Shown: positions 1 through 5,954 of the stretch, piece by piece
Layout: each line of letters opens with the position of its first letter
Position numbering within the stretch: the stretch's first letter is position 1
DNA from: Rhodospirillales bacterium
GTDB lineage: Bacteria > Pseudomonadota > Gammaproteobacteria > Steroidobacterales > Rariloculaceae
Length of the DNA stretch: 12,181 nucleotides
Direction of reading: 5' to 3'
NCBI GenBank assembly: GCA_024640665.1
Contig: JAHEEO010000055.1
Span: 2,400-14,580, forward strand
Notes under the pieces: generated by a model
Told to the model about the DNA's origin: nothing
The model's input: the letters and a program-made list of their open reading frames with translations, nothing else
Database searches by the model: none
Translations under genes and position numbers: made by a program

Positions 1-314
1 GCACGCTGCTCGGTTCGCGGGGCGGCTGCCTCGGGCATGCGCTGGCCACTGCCTACTGCGCGGTCTTGCGTCGTTACGACCCGGTCGGCGGATTCTGCTG
101 CGCCGCGCTTGTCGAGCGCCGCATCGACCTGGGCTTCAAAACAAGCAAGCCTGTCCGCGGGTGATTCCAATTCGACGCATTCGCCGACATCCACATTAAC
201 TCTGTCAGCGTTCTGGGCGAATATGGACGGCGTACCGGTGAGCGCAATGATTGTTAACGCGGTTGCGACGCCTGTTGCGCTTAGTCTCTTGGCTGCCTGG
301 CTTTGTATGGCCAT
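1..314 (-). CDS. Exported protein of unknown function, 5' part only (runs off left edge)
   Basis: Partial gene: 104 codons are visible from the ATG at 314 and no stop is reached before the window edge. Residues 1-33 form a Sec-type signal peptide: basic K9-R10, a hydrophobic core (ALTIIALTG) and a likely cleavage after A33 in IFA-QN. The mature part carries a C46...R55-L56-x-C58-F59 pattern. This resembles the Cys...RLxCYD/RLACFE signature of many small exported proteobacterial proteins, including those near VasI/TagO, but the match is only a motif and fixes no function. The rest is Ala/Arg/Glu-rich and low in predicted structure. The start was chosen because the signal peptide begins there and a purine-rich GGGAGCAAGAAG stretch precedes it. 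It is divergent from the lipoprotein gene at 580. Confidence 0.7.
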   Translation of the reverse strand, partial: MAIQSQAAKRLSATGVATALTIIALTGTPSIFAQNADRVNVDVGECVELESPADRLACFEAQVDAALDKRGAAESADRVVTTQDRAVGSGQRMPEAAAPRTEQR

Positions 315-367
315 GTTCTTCTTGCTCCCGTTGCCTGTGATCAACTGCTCGTTCAAGCCGTGCTGTA

Positions 368-397
368 AGCATACCCACGGTCGTCGGCATGAATCAA
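368..397 (-). promoter_or_regulatory. Candidate sigma70 promoter for the leftmost gene
   Basis: On the minus strand a TTGATT hexamer (392-397) and a TATGCT hexamer (368-373) are separated by 18 bases. Each matches 4 of 6 consensus positions. The -10 lies about 50 bases upstream of the ATG at 314, a reasonable leader length. This is pattern recognition only. Confidence 0.3.
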
Positions 398-430
398 TTC
401 GGCCCCGCGCCAAACCAAGTTCAACCGAGA

Positions 431-453
431 CTCAGCTGAGAGTCAACTGAGAG
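431..453. repeat. Palindrome and repeated CTGAGAG, possible operator
   Basis: CTCAGCTGAG (431-440) is a perfect 10-base palindrome. CTGAGAG occurs at 436-442 and again at 447-453, 11 bases apart, which is about one helical turn. It lies in the divergent gap between the genes starting at 314 and 580, where a regulator could bind both copies on one face of the DNA. No regulator can be assigned. Confidence 0.35.
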
Positions 454-456
454 CCA

Positions 457-485
457 GCCCAGAGGCGACCGGTACGCCTCTGGGC
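457..485. repeat. GC-rich perfect hairpin in divergent intergenic region
   Basis: GCCCAGAGGCG (457-467) is the exact reverse complement of CGCCTCTGGGC (475-485), giving an 11 bp stem around the 7-base loop ACCGGTA. There is no T-tract on either side, so it is not a classic intrinsic terminator. It sits upstream of both divergent genes, where a terminator would have no gene to end. A bidirectional insulator, a leader RNA structure or a leftover of a lost gene are the main possibilities. Confidence 0.6.
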
Positions 486-579
486 GCCACCAGCCGACGC
501 ATATTGCGTACTCACCGAAGTGGACGCAAACGCTCGAGGATAGTAAGTTCATTCCATAGGCGACATGGAGAGAATTGAC

Positions 580-921
580 ATGAGCCCAATCAAGTGTTGT
601 TTGACCGTGGCGAGCCTGCTTGCCGCTGGCTGTGCGTCAGTGCCGGCTGAGACAGCCGCGACCGTCAGCGCCCCGAGCGTGCAAGACGGCGGCGCGGCGA
701 CCGCCGCAGTTGTGTCAAAAGACGATCCGAGCGTTGTGCATCTGGAGGTGAAGCCGATGAATCCAGGCGGTGTCATCAGCTGTCGAGAAGTGCTGCAGTC
801 GTTTTCAAATGTTATCGTAACGCGCTGCATGTCCCAGGATGACTGGAGGCGGTTTAAATCGCAGCAGGCGCAGCAGGCACGGGAAATCCTGCGCACGATG
901 CAGGGCGGCGCATTCCGTTAA
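580..921 (+). CDS. Small putative lipoprotein with conserved Cys pair
   Basis: A 113-residue protein. The N-terminus MSPIKCCLTVASLLAAGC looks like a lipoprotein signal peptide with a lipobox-like AAG-C18, so the mature protein is probably membrane-anchored and faces the periplasm. The -3 residue is Ala rather than the usual Leu, which makes the lipobox weaker. A Pro/Ala/Ser-rich spacer follows (about 20-50). The C-terminal part shows C68-R-E...T-R-C83-M-S...D-x-W89. This resembles the C-(R/E)...tGS...xxxC-x-(T/S)-xxxW pattern of a common family of small secreted proteobacterial proteins with no known function, and the two cysteines probably pair. The ATG at 580 is preferred over the in-frame ATG at 565 because GGAGAG (567-572) lies 7 bases before it. 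The next gene starts 70 bases downstream on the same strand. Confidence 0.7.
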   Translation: MSPIKCCLTVASLLAAGCASVPAETAATVSAPSVQDGGAATAAVVSKDDPSVVHLEVKPMNPGGVISCREVLQSFSNVIVTRCMSQDDWRRFKSQQAQQAREILRTMQGGAFR

Positions 922-991
922 GCACATTCAGTCGTCGGCGACGGCGAAACCTGTTTACATATTTCATACTGTGGCCCAATTGGAGTTGCCG

Positions 992-2173
992 ATGACTAAC
1001 CGACGCGCCTTTCTCAGTTTCATGGCCACGAGCCCGCTATTTACGAGCGGTGCTGCGTTGGCGCAGGCACTCGCGGAAACTGCCGGCAGCACAATTAAAG
1101 ACGCGTCCGAAGCGCTCAACGTTTTCGAGATGGAGGCTGCAGCCCGGGCCATCGTGCCACCTGCGCATTTCGGTTATCTCGCTTCGGGCGTCGATAACAA
1201 CGCTACTCTGCAGGCCAACCATACCGCCTACGAACGCTATCAAATTCGGCCGCGGCGGCTCGTGGATGTCAGCGATTTTGATATGTCTACCGAGGTCTTG
1301 GGCTTGCGTTCCGCCAATCCGTTCTTCTTGTGTCCGATTGGAAGCTGTGGTGCATTCCATTTCACCGGCGAAGTCGGCGTGGCCAACGCGGCGCGTGAAA
1401 AAGACACCGCGATGATTCTGTCCACACAGGCATCGCAATCCGTTGAAGCAGTTATCGACGCACGCAACGGGCCGATTTGGTTTCAACTTTACTCAACTAA
1501 TCGTTGGTCCGTCACACAACAACTGGTGCGCCGCGCAGAGCGAGCAGGCTGCACAGCAATTGCTTTAACCGTTGACCTTCCAGCAGGCCGCAACACCGAA
1601 ACGGCTGCGCTTATGGCGCGGCAAGACACCCGCAACTGCGATGCCTGCCATTCGCCGAGCCGCGTTAAGCCGAGTTTTGAAGGCATCGACATGAATGGCG
1701 TCGGCCTAGTCGATGCAGCGTTAACGTGGAATGTTGTTGAGCGGCTTAAGAATGAGACGTCCCTGCCAATCGTCATTAAGGGCATTGAAACGCGTGAGGA
1801 TGCCGCGCTTGCAGTTGAGGCCGGCGCCGATGGTGTCGTCGTTTCTAATCACGGCGGGCGCGCCACCCCGACAGGGCGCGGAACGATAGAAGCACTGCCG
1901 GAGGTGGTCGAAGCGATCAATGGCCGTATTCCGGTCGTCGTCGACGGTGGCATTCGACGCGGCAGCGACATTTTCAAGGCGATTGCTCTGGGCGCTACTG
2001 CTGTAGGCATCGGCCGCCCATATGCCTGGGGGCTGGGTGCATTCGGCCAAGCCGGCGTTGAACGCGTGATCGATATTCTACGTCGCGAGTTTGCCATTAC
2101 GATGCGCGGTTCCGGCGCGCGTACGCTTGCCGAGATCGGACTCAATCACATCATCGATACGGAGAAAAGGTAG
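992..2173 (+). CDS. Tat-type FMN-dependent alpha-hydroxy-acid oxidase/dehydrogenase
   Basis: A 393-residue member of the glycolate oxidase / lactate dehydrogenase / mandelate dehydrogenase TIM-barrel family, which oxidises L-2-hydroxy acids to 2-keto acids using FMN. Against glycolate oxidase, Y62 (YLASG), Y167 (FQLY), D195 (LTVD), K263 (VIKG), and the catalytic H287 with R290 (SNHGGR) are all present. The phosphate-binding region VVVDGGIRRGSD and IGRPYAWGLGAFG is also intact. The N-terminus NRRAFLSFM followed by a hydrophobic stretch and ALAQ fits a twin-arginine signal, so the folded flavoprotein is probably exported. Two oddities stand out. The substrate-binding Arg seven residues after the Asp in glycolate oxidase is not at that place (R200 is at +5, GRNTE). 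The lid-loop region carries CDACH (216-220), a CxxCH sequence. The start at 992 has GGAG (982-985) 6 bases upstream. The electron acceptor and exact substrate are unknown. Confidence 0.88.
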   Translation: MTNRRAFLSFMATSPLFTSGAALAQALAETAGSTIKDASEALNVFEMEAAARAIVPPAHFGYLASGVDNNATLQANHTAYERYQIRPRRLVDVSDFDMSTEVLGLRSANPFFLCPIGSCGAFHFTGEVGVANAAREKDTAMILSTQASQSVEAVIDARNGPIWFQLYSTNRWSVTQQLVRRAERAGCTAIALTVDLPAGRNTETAALMARQDTRNCDACHSPSRVKPSFEGIDMNGVGLVDAALTWNVVERLKNETSLPIVIKGIETREDAALAVEAGADGVVVSNHGGRATPTGRGTIEALPEVVEAINGRIPVVVDGGIRRGSDIFKAIALGATAVGIGRPYAWGLGAFGQAGVERVIDILRREFAITMRGSGARTLAEIGLNHIIDTEKR

Positions 2174-2182
2174 TCGACCTGG

Positions 2183-2194
2183 ACGCGGCCGCGT
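2183..2194. repeat. 12-base perfect palindrome next to a candidate -10 box
   Basis: ACGCGGCCGCGT reads the same on both strands. It lies 10 bases after the oxidase stop codon, and its last base is the first base of the TACAAT candidate -10. It could be an operator or a small hairpin at the 3' end of the oxidase message. The high GC content makes chance occurrence possible. Confidence 0.35.
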
Positions 2195-2199
2195 ACAAT
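2194..2199 (+). promoter_or_regulatory. Candidate -10 element for the M24 gene
   Basis: TACAAT matches the sigma70 -10 consensus at 5 of 6 positions and lies about 50 bases upstream of the ATG at 2250. The hexamer 17 bases further up (TAGTCG) is a poor -35. A second palindrome, TGAGCGCTCA (2226-2235), falls in the presumed leader just before the AGGGGA ribosome binding site. Confidence 0.35.
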
Positions 2200-2249
2200 C
2201 GAACCAGAGGCCCGCGAGGGTCAATTGAGCGCTCAGTTTAGGGGACAGC

Positions 2250-3707
2250 ATGGCAAAGAAGAAGGTAAGGTCGAAGGCAAGCGCGACCAAGAAGAAGGTT
2301 TCAACAGCGGCAAAGAAGAAGGTCAGGACGAAGGCCAGCGCGCCGCGGAAAACCGCTTCTAAGCCCGCTAAGAAGCCGGCGAAGAAGGCTGCGATCAGAA
2401 AAGGCGGTAAGTCGAATCTGATTGAGCCGAATGTCGTTCAGGATGACGACGTCAACCCAGATCACCGCTGGCACCGTCCGCTGCAGGCACCGGGCCATAC
2501 GCAGGTGGACTTTGAAGAGCGCGTCGATTTTCGCCGATTGCACAAGTACCGCCTCGCACGCGTGCGCCAGGCGCTTGCAGGCTCCGGGCTAGGGGCCCTG
2601 CTGTCGTTTGATCAGCACAATATTCGCTACACGACAAGTACCGTCATTGGTGAGTGGGCGCGGGACAAGCTGCTGCGGTATTCGCTCATTACCGGCAACG
2701 GCGACCCTTATATCTGGGATTTCGGCTCGGCCGCAAAACACCACCAACTTAATGCGCCGTGGTTGCAACAAGACCACTGCCGCGCCGGCATGACCGGAAT
2801 GCGCGGTGCGGTCGGCGCCGACCGCACGCTGTTCCGCGATGCTGCTCGCGAGATTAAGTCGATTCTCGATGCAGAAGGCGTCGGCGACATGCCAATAGGC
2901 GTCGATGTCGTCGAGCCACCGATGTTGTTTGAACTGCAGGCGGCTGGGATTGACGTACGCGATGGTCAGCAAACGATGCTGCTCGCACGCGAAATAAAAA
3001 GTCACGACGAGATCACGCTGCTGAACATGGCGGCCTCGATGGTCGATGGCGTATACCAGGAAATATACGAGGCGCTGAAACCTGGCGTGATGGAATCGGA
3101 GATCGTTGCACTCGCTGCGGGCAGCTTGTACAAGAAGGGATCCGATTTGGTTGAGGGGATCAATGCCATTTCCGGCGAACGCTGCTCGCCGCATCCGCAC
3201 AACTTTACGGATCGCTTGATCCGGCCAGGCGACCAGGCGTTCTTCGACATCATTCAGTCGTTTATCGGCTATCGCACTTGCTACTACCGCACATTCTCGG
3301 TTGGCCGGGCTTCGGGCCCGCAGCGCACGGCATACCGCAAGGCCCGCGAATGGATGGATCGTACAATTGAGCTGCTCAGACCGGGCATGGGCAGTGACGA
3401 CGTTGCCCACGCGTTGCCAACGGCCGACGAGATCGGTTTCGCGAATGAAATCGACGCTTTCGGGCTCAACTTCTGTCACGGCTTGGGCTTAGGCTTGCAC
3501 GAGCGGCCTTTGATCTCGCGCGTCACATCCTTCCGTGAGCCGCTCGAGCTCAAGGTCGGGATGGTGTTTGCCGTGGAGACGTATTGTCCTGCGAGTGATG
3601 GGATTTCGGCTGCGCGGATCGAGGAAGAGGTTGTCCTCACACCAGACGGCGCCCAGGTCATCTCGCTGTTCCCGGCTGAGGAACTGCCAGTCGCCAATCC
3701 ATACTGA
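2250..3707 (+). CDS. M24-family (Xaa-Pro peptidase/DddP-like) protein with histone-like Lys-rich N-terminal tail
   Basis: A 485-residue protein. Residues about 100-250 form a creatinase-type N-terminal domain with FDQHNIRYTTST and DPYIWDF, closest in feel to DddP-like DMSP lyase homologues and Xaa-Pro dipeptidases. Residues about 255-475 form the pita-bread catalytic domain. Metal-site residues in order are D333 (FFDI), C344 where the second bridging Asp is expected (TCYYRTF, 11 residues after D333), H410 (CHGLGLGLHERP), E443 (VETYCP) and E458 (ARIEEE). Four of five canonical ligands are therefore kept and one Asp is a Cys, so activity and metal use are uncertain. Residues 1-54 contain 19 Lys and 4 Arg and no acidic residue. 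They include a 19-residue near-repeat and resemble histone H1-like or AlgP-like tails. AGGGGA (2240-2245) precedes the ATG, and no other Met occurs before the catalytic fold, so the tail is probably translated. There is no signal peptide, so it is cytoplasmic. A strong terminator follows. Confidence 0.85.
   Translation: MAKKKVRSKASATKKKVSTAAKKKVRTKASAPRKTASKPAKKPAKKAAIRKGGKSNLIEPNVVQDDDVNPDHRWHRPLQAPGHTQVDFEERVDFRRLHKYRLARVRQALAGSGLGALLSFDQHNIRYTTSTVIGEWARDKLLRYSLITGNGDPYIWDFGSAAKHHQLNAPWLQQDHCRAGMTGMRGAVGADRTLFRDAAREIKSILDAEGVGDMPIGVDVVEPPMLFELQAAGIDVRDGQQTMLLAREIKSHDEITLLNMAASMVDGVYQEIYEALKPGVMESEIVALAAGSLYKKGSDLVEGINAISGERCSPHPHNFTDRLIRPGDQAFFDIIQSFIGYRTCYYRTFSVGRASGPQRTAYRKAREWMDRTIELLRPGMGSDDVAHALPTADEIGFANEIDAFGLNFCHGLGLGLHERPLISRVTSFREPLELKVGMVFAVETYCPASDGISAARIEEEVVLTPDGAQVISLFPAEELPVANPY
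2252..2342 (+). repeat. Imperfect 34-base direct repeat encoding the Lys-rich tail
   Basis: The 34-base segment at 2252-2285 recurs at 2309-2342 with 3 mismatches, an exact 57-base (19-codon) offset. It encodes AKKKVR(S/T)KASA twice. Because it is in frame, it looks like an internal duplication that lengthened the basic tail, and replication slippage could change the copy number. Confidence 0.8.
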
Positions 3708-3721
3708 GTGAGATGAAGAGC

Positions 3722-3749
3722 AAAAGGGTCCCATCGGGACCCTTTTTTT
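3722..3749 (+). terminator. Rho-independent terminator after the M24 gene
   Basis: GGGTCCC (3726-3732) pairs with GGGACCC (3736-3742) around the loop ATC. Flanking AAAA/TTTT extends the stem to 11 bp, and seven T residues (3743-3749) follow. It starts 15 bases after the stop codon at 3707 and separates the M24 gene from the MBL-fold gene at 3797. Confidence 0.93.
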
Positions 3750-3796
3750 CTGACGCATCGATCGCAATGTAATAATTAAGGCAAGCCAATCCAATC

Positions 3797-4651
3797 ATGA
3801 TCAAACTCAAAGCCACACTGTTGACGGCGGGCCTCGCAGCCATGCTCCACGTTTCAGTCGCTGTGCATGCCCAAGGCGGCTTCGCCCCACCTGAGATGGC
3901 ACTGACCAAGGTGCGCGACAATGTCTATATGATTCGCGGCGGATTTTCCGGCAATGTGACCGCCATATTGTCCGATGCTGGCGTCGTCCTCGTCGACACT
4001 AAGTTTGAGGGTGACCATGAGGACATCATCAGGCTCCTTCGTGATGTTACGGACCAGCCAGTGCGCTATGTCATCAACACTCATCTGCATGGCGATCACA
4101 CCGGCGGCAATGCACTGATGCAGGCACTCGACGCCGAAGTTATTGCGTCGCTGAATGCACGGCTGATCATGGCCGAAACGCAGGAAACCGGGCTGCCGAA
4201 TCTTACGTTCGACGATCACATGCGGTTTTATCTAGACGACATGCCGATAGATCTCCATTACTTTGGTCGCGCCCATACCGACGGCGACATCGTTGTGCAT
4301 CTGCCGGAGGAGCGCATCGTCATCATGGGCGATCTATTTGCGCTTTGGGGTCCTTACGAGTCTGTAATTCACTATGCGGCTGGCGGCAGCGTCCGTGACT
4401 GGCCGCGGACCCTCGATGCTGCGTTGCAGCTCGACTTCGATACCGTCATCCCGGGTCACAGCGGTGTCACAGATCGGACGCAAGTGGAAGGGTATCGTGA
4501 CTATCTCATCCGACTAAAAGACATGGTCCGCGAGATGAACCAAGGCGACCGTTCGCGCGAAGACATCCAGTCAATGATTCAGATGGAGTTCGGCTGGGGT
4601 GGCTTGTCTATGGGTTTAGGCCTCGACGGCATTATCACGGAAATGCAGTAG
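3797..4651 (+). CDS. Exported metallo-beta-lactamase-fold hydrolase
   Basis: A 284-residue protein with a Sec signal peptide (residues 1 to about 26, ending VHAQ), so probably periplasmic. The complete MBL metal set is present: H96-x-H98-x-D100-H101 (THLHGDH), H160 (GRAHTDGD), D179 (MGDLF) and H221 (PGHSG). The lack of a Cys ligand and the HxHxDH order fit the broad B3-like / quinoprotein-relay hydrolase group rather than B1 enzymes. Family members hydrolyse lactones, esters or thioesters as well as beta-lactams, so resistance should not be assumed. The length is typical for a single-domain member. The ATG lies about 50 bases after the terminator. AATAAT (3771-3776) could be a -10, giving a very short leader, and no good Shine-Dalgarno sequence is visible beyond AAGG about 15 bases upstream. 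It converges with the next gene, with only 16 bases between the stop codons. Confidence 0.85.
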   Translation: MIKLKATLLTAGLAAMLHVSVAVHAQGGFAPPEMALTKVRDNVYMIRGGFSGNVTAILSDAGVVLVDTKFEGDHEDIIRLLRDVTDQPVRYVINTHLHGDHTGGNALMQALDAEVIASLNARLIMAETQETGLPNLTFDDHMRFYLDDMPIDLHYFGRAHTDGDIVVHLPEERIVIMGDLFALWGPYESVIHYAAGGSVRDWPRTLDAALQLDFDTVIPGHSGVTDRTQVEGYRDYLIRLKDMVREMNQGDRSREDIQSMIQMEFGWGGLSMGLGLDGIITEMQ

Positions 4652-4667
4652 ACGGTCGTATAACCGA

Positions 4668-5744
4668 CTACTTTGATCGCCCGGTATATCCCTGGGCGAG
4701 CAACGGAATTGCGACGATCTGGTTTCTCGCGCTAGACGTGCCCCACGCACCGTAAAACACGATGCCGAAGAGCGTCCGCTTGTCCCGGCCGCCGAAGGCC
4801 ACGCCGTGCATGCCTTGCGGTCCCGGAATCGAGCCGAGAAACTCGCCGTTCGGTGCGAAGACATCCGCAGAGGACCCAGTCGCCACGTAGAGCCGACCTT
4901 GAGCGTCGATGGCCGAGCCGTCGCCACCTTGGCCGCCTTGCAGCCTGCCGAACTCCCGTTGGTTTTGCAGTGAGCCATCCGGCTGCACGTCGAATGCCAT
5001 GACCACTGGTCCGTTGGTTACATAGAGCGTTCGCTCGTCCGCACTGAGCACGATGCCATTCGCCCCGAGCATGGCTTCTCCATACTCCGCCATGACGCCC
5101 TGTGGGTTGGCGTAGAACAAGCCGCCACCGGAAATTGCAAGGTAGACTCCGCCGCGGCTGTCGGCGGTGAGGTCGTTGAGCACGCCACCGATGCAATCGA
5201 GCGGCTCGCCGCGAAACGAGCTGACGAACACCTTGCGTTCGGGTTCGAGTTGCAGAATTGCGGAGTTCAGACCGCGCGCCGCTACGAACAGCGCCCCATT
5301 CTTGCTGCGCGACAGGGCGCCGCCGGTGTTGGTGTCGCTGTGAATGATGCTCGCCAAGCCTGTTGCAGGATCGAGCTGCATGACATTACTCGCATCATTG
5401 TTCGCGAACAGTACCGTTCCAGCCTCACCTGCGATGGGGCCATCTGCATTGTTGCCCTCCCAAGACCAGACCACCTTCCAGGTTTGTCCAGCGGCGATAA
5501 CGCCGGGTATCTCGGTCGCCACAGGCAGTGAGGGTGCGGGCGGGGGCGCTGCGTTGGCGGCTTGCCCACCGCCGATCGAAAACGGCTGAGGCGGGTTCTG
5601 GCAGTTGCTCAGTACGGCAGCCAGTCCGGGTGCTTGCCAGGCCTGCTTACTATTGCCGCGGTCAAAGGCCGACGAGGGGCTTTGCGCCGATGCGGTGGCC
5701 GCGGCGGAGCCAACGAGCATGGCAAGTACGATTTTGGATTTCAT
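4668..5744 (-). CDS. Exported SMP-30/gluconolactonase-like beta-propeller protein
   Basis: A 358-residue protein. Residues 1-20 are a clear signal peptide (MKSKIVLAMLVGSAAATASA). A Pro/Ala-rich linker covers about 61-80 and the propeller about 85-350. Motifs that match the SMP-30/lactonase family metal site are E107 (GEAGTV), N190 (LNDLTAD), N229 (ANGIVLSADERTLYVTN) and D275 (GDGSAIDAQGRLYVA), so the four expected ligands appear intact. Family members are calcium- or zinc-dependent lactonases acting on sugar lactones or other cyclic esters. The substrate here is unknown. AAGAAGG sits 6 bases before the ATG. The gene is divergent from the two-domain MBL gene at 5955 and convergent with the MBL gene at 3797, so it lies between two secreted hydrolases. 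Confidence 0.83.
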   Translation of the reverse strand: MKSKIVLAMLVGSAAATASAQSPSSAFDRGNSKQAWQAPGLAAVLSNCQNPPQPFSIGGGQAANAAPPPAPSLPVATEIPGVIAAGQTWKVVWSWEGNNADGPIAGEAGTVLFANNDASNVMQLDPATGLASIIHSDTNTGGALSRSKNGALFVAARGLNSAILQLEPERKVFVSSFRGEPLDCIGGVLNDLTADSRGGVYLAISGGGLFYANPQGVMAEYGEAMLGANGIVLSADERTLYVTNGPVVMAFDVQPDGSLQNQREFGRLQGGQGGDGSAIDAQGRLYVATGSSADVFAPNGEFLGSIPGPQGMHGVAFGGRDKRTLFGIVFYGAWGTSSARNQIVAIPLLAQGYTGRSK

Positions 5745-5784
5745 AAGTGGCCTTCTTAAGTTCGACGCAAGCGGTGTTTAGCTG

Positions 5785-5790
5785 ATTCTA
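5785..5790 (-). promoter_or_regulatory. Candidate -10 (TAGAAT) for the SMP-30-like gene
   Basis: On the minus strand TAGAAT lies about 40 bases upstream of the ATG at 5744. It matches the -10 consensus at 5 of 6 positions. No convincing -35 is seen at the usual distance. Confidence 0.35.
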
Positions 5791-5844
5791 TCCCAGGTAT
5801 CGACGCGGCCACAGGGGGGCACCGGCCGGCAGGCGCGGCGGCGT

Positions 5845-5870
5845 GGGCATAGGGGGCATGGGCACAGGGG
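5845..5870 (+). promoter_or_regulatory. Canonical G-quadruplex-forming motif between divergent genes
   Basis: Four G-runs, GGG (5845-5847), GGGGG (5852-5856), GGG (5860-5862) and GGGG (5867-5870), are separated by loops of 4, 3 and 4 bases (CATA, CAT, CACA). A further G6 run lies at 5814-5819. This satisfies the standard G3+N1-7 rule. It lies between the two divergent candidate -10 boxes, where a folded structure could affect both promoters. Confidence 0.6.
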
Positions 5871-5912
5871 AGGCGAGAGCGCGGAACTTACGCGGTTGGA
5901 CAGCAACAAGTG

Positions 5913-5918
5913 TAGAAT
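5913..5918 (+). promoter_or_regulatory. Candidate -10 (TAGAAT) for the two-domain MBL gene
   Basis: TAGAAT within GTGTAGAATTACGCG is followed by a GC-rich stretch, and the ATG is about 37 bases downstream. TTGGAC (5896-5901) is too close to be a normal -35, so the -35 is unresolved. Confidence 0.4.
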
Positions 5919-5954
5919 TACGCGCTACGTAGGAGCTCAACCTTGGGGGAAACC

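Noticed and set aside
37..450. Plus-strand open frame of 137 codons at the left edge
   Set aside because: It overlaps the minus-strand gene with a clear signal peptide, and its own product has no recognisable pattern and Cys/Ser-rich shadow-like composition.
2589..3479. Long minus-strand open frame of 296 codons inside the M24 gene
   Set aside because: It lies fully antisense to a well-supported conserved gene. Its product shows no domain and is a GC-driven shadow.
3797..4651. Antibiotic-resistance beta-lactamase
   Set aside because: The metal set fits the wide MBL superfamily, most members of which are not beta-lactamases. Nothing in the sequence points to beta-lactam specificity.
4652..4667. 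Bidirectional terminator between the convergent MBL and SMP-30 genes
   Set aside because: Only a 4 bp GTCG/CGAC pairing is present, too weak to call.
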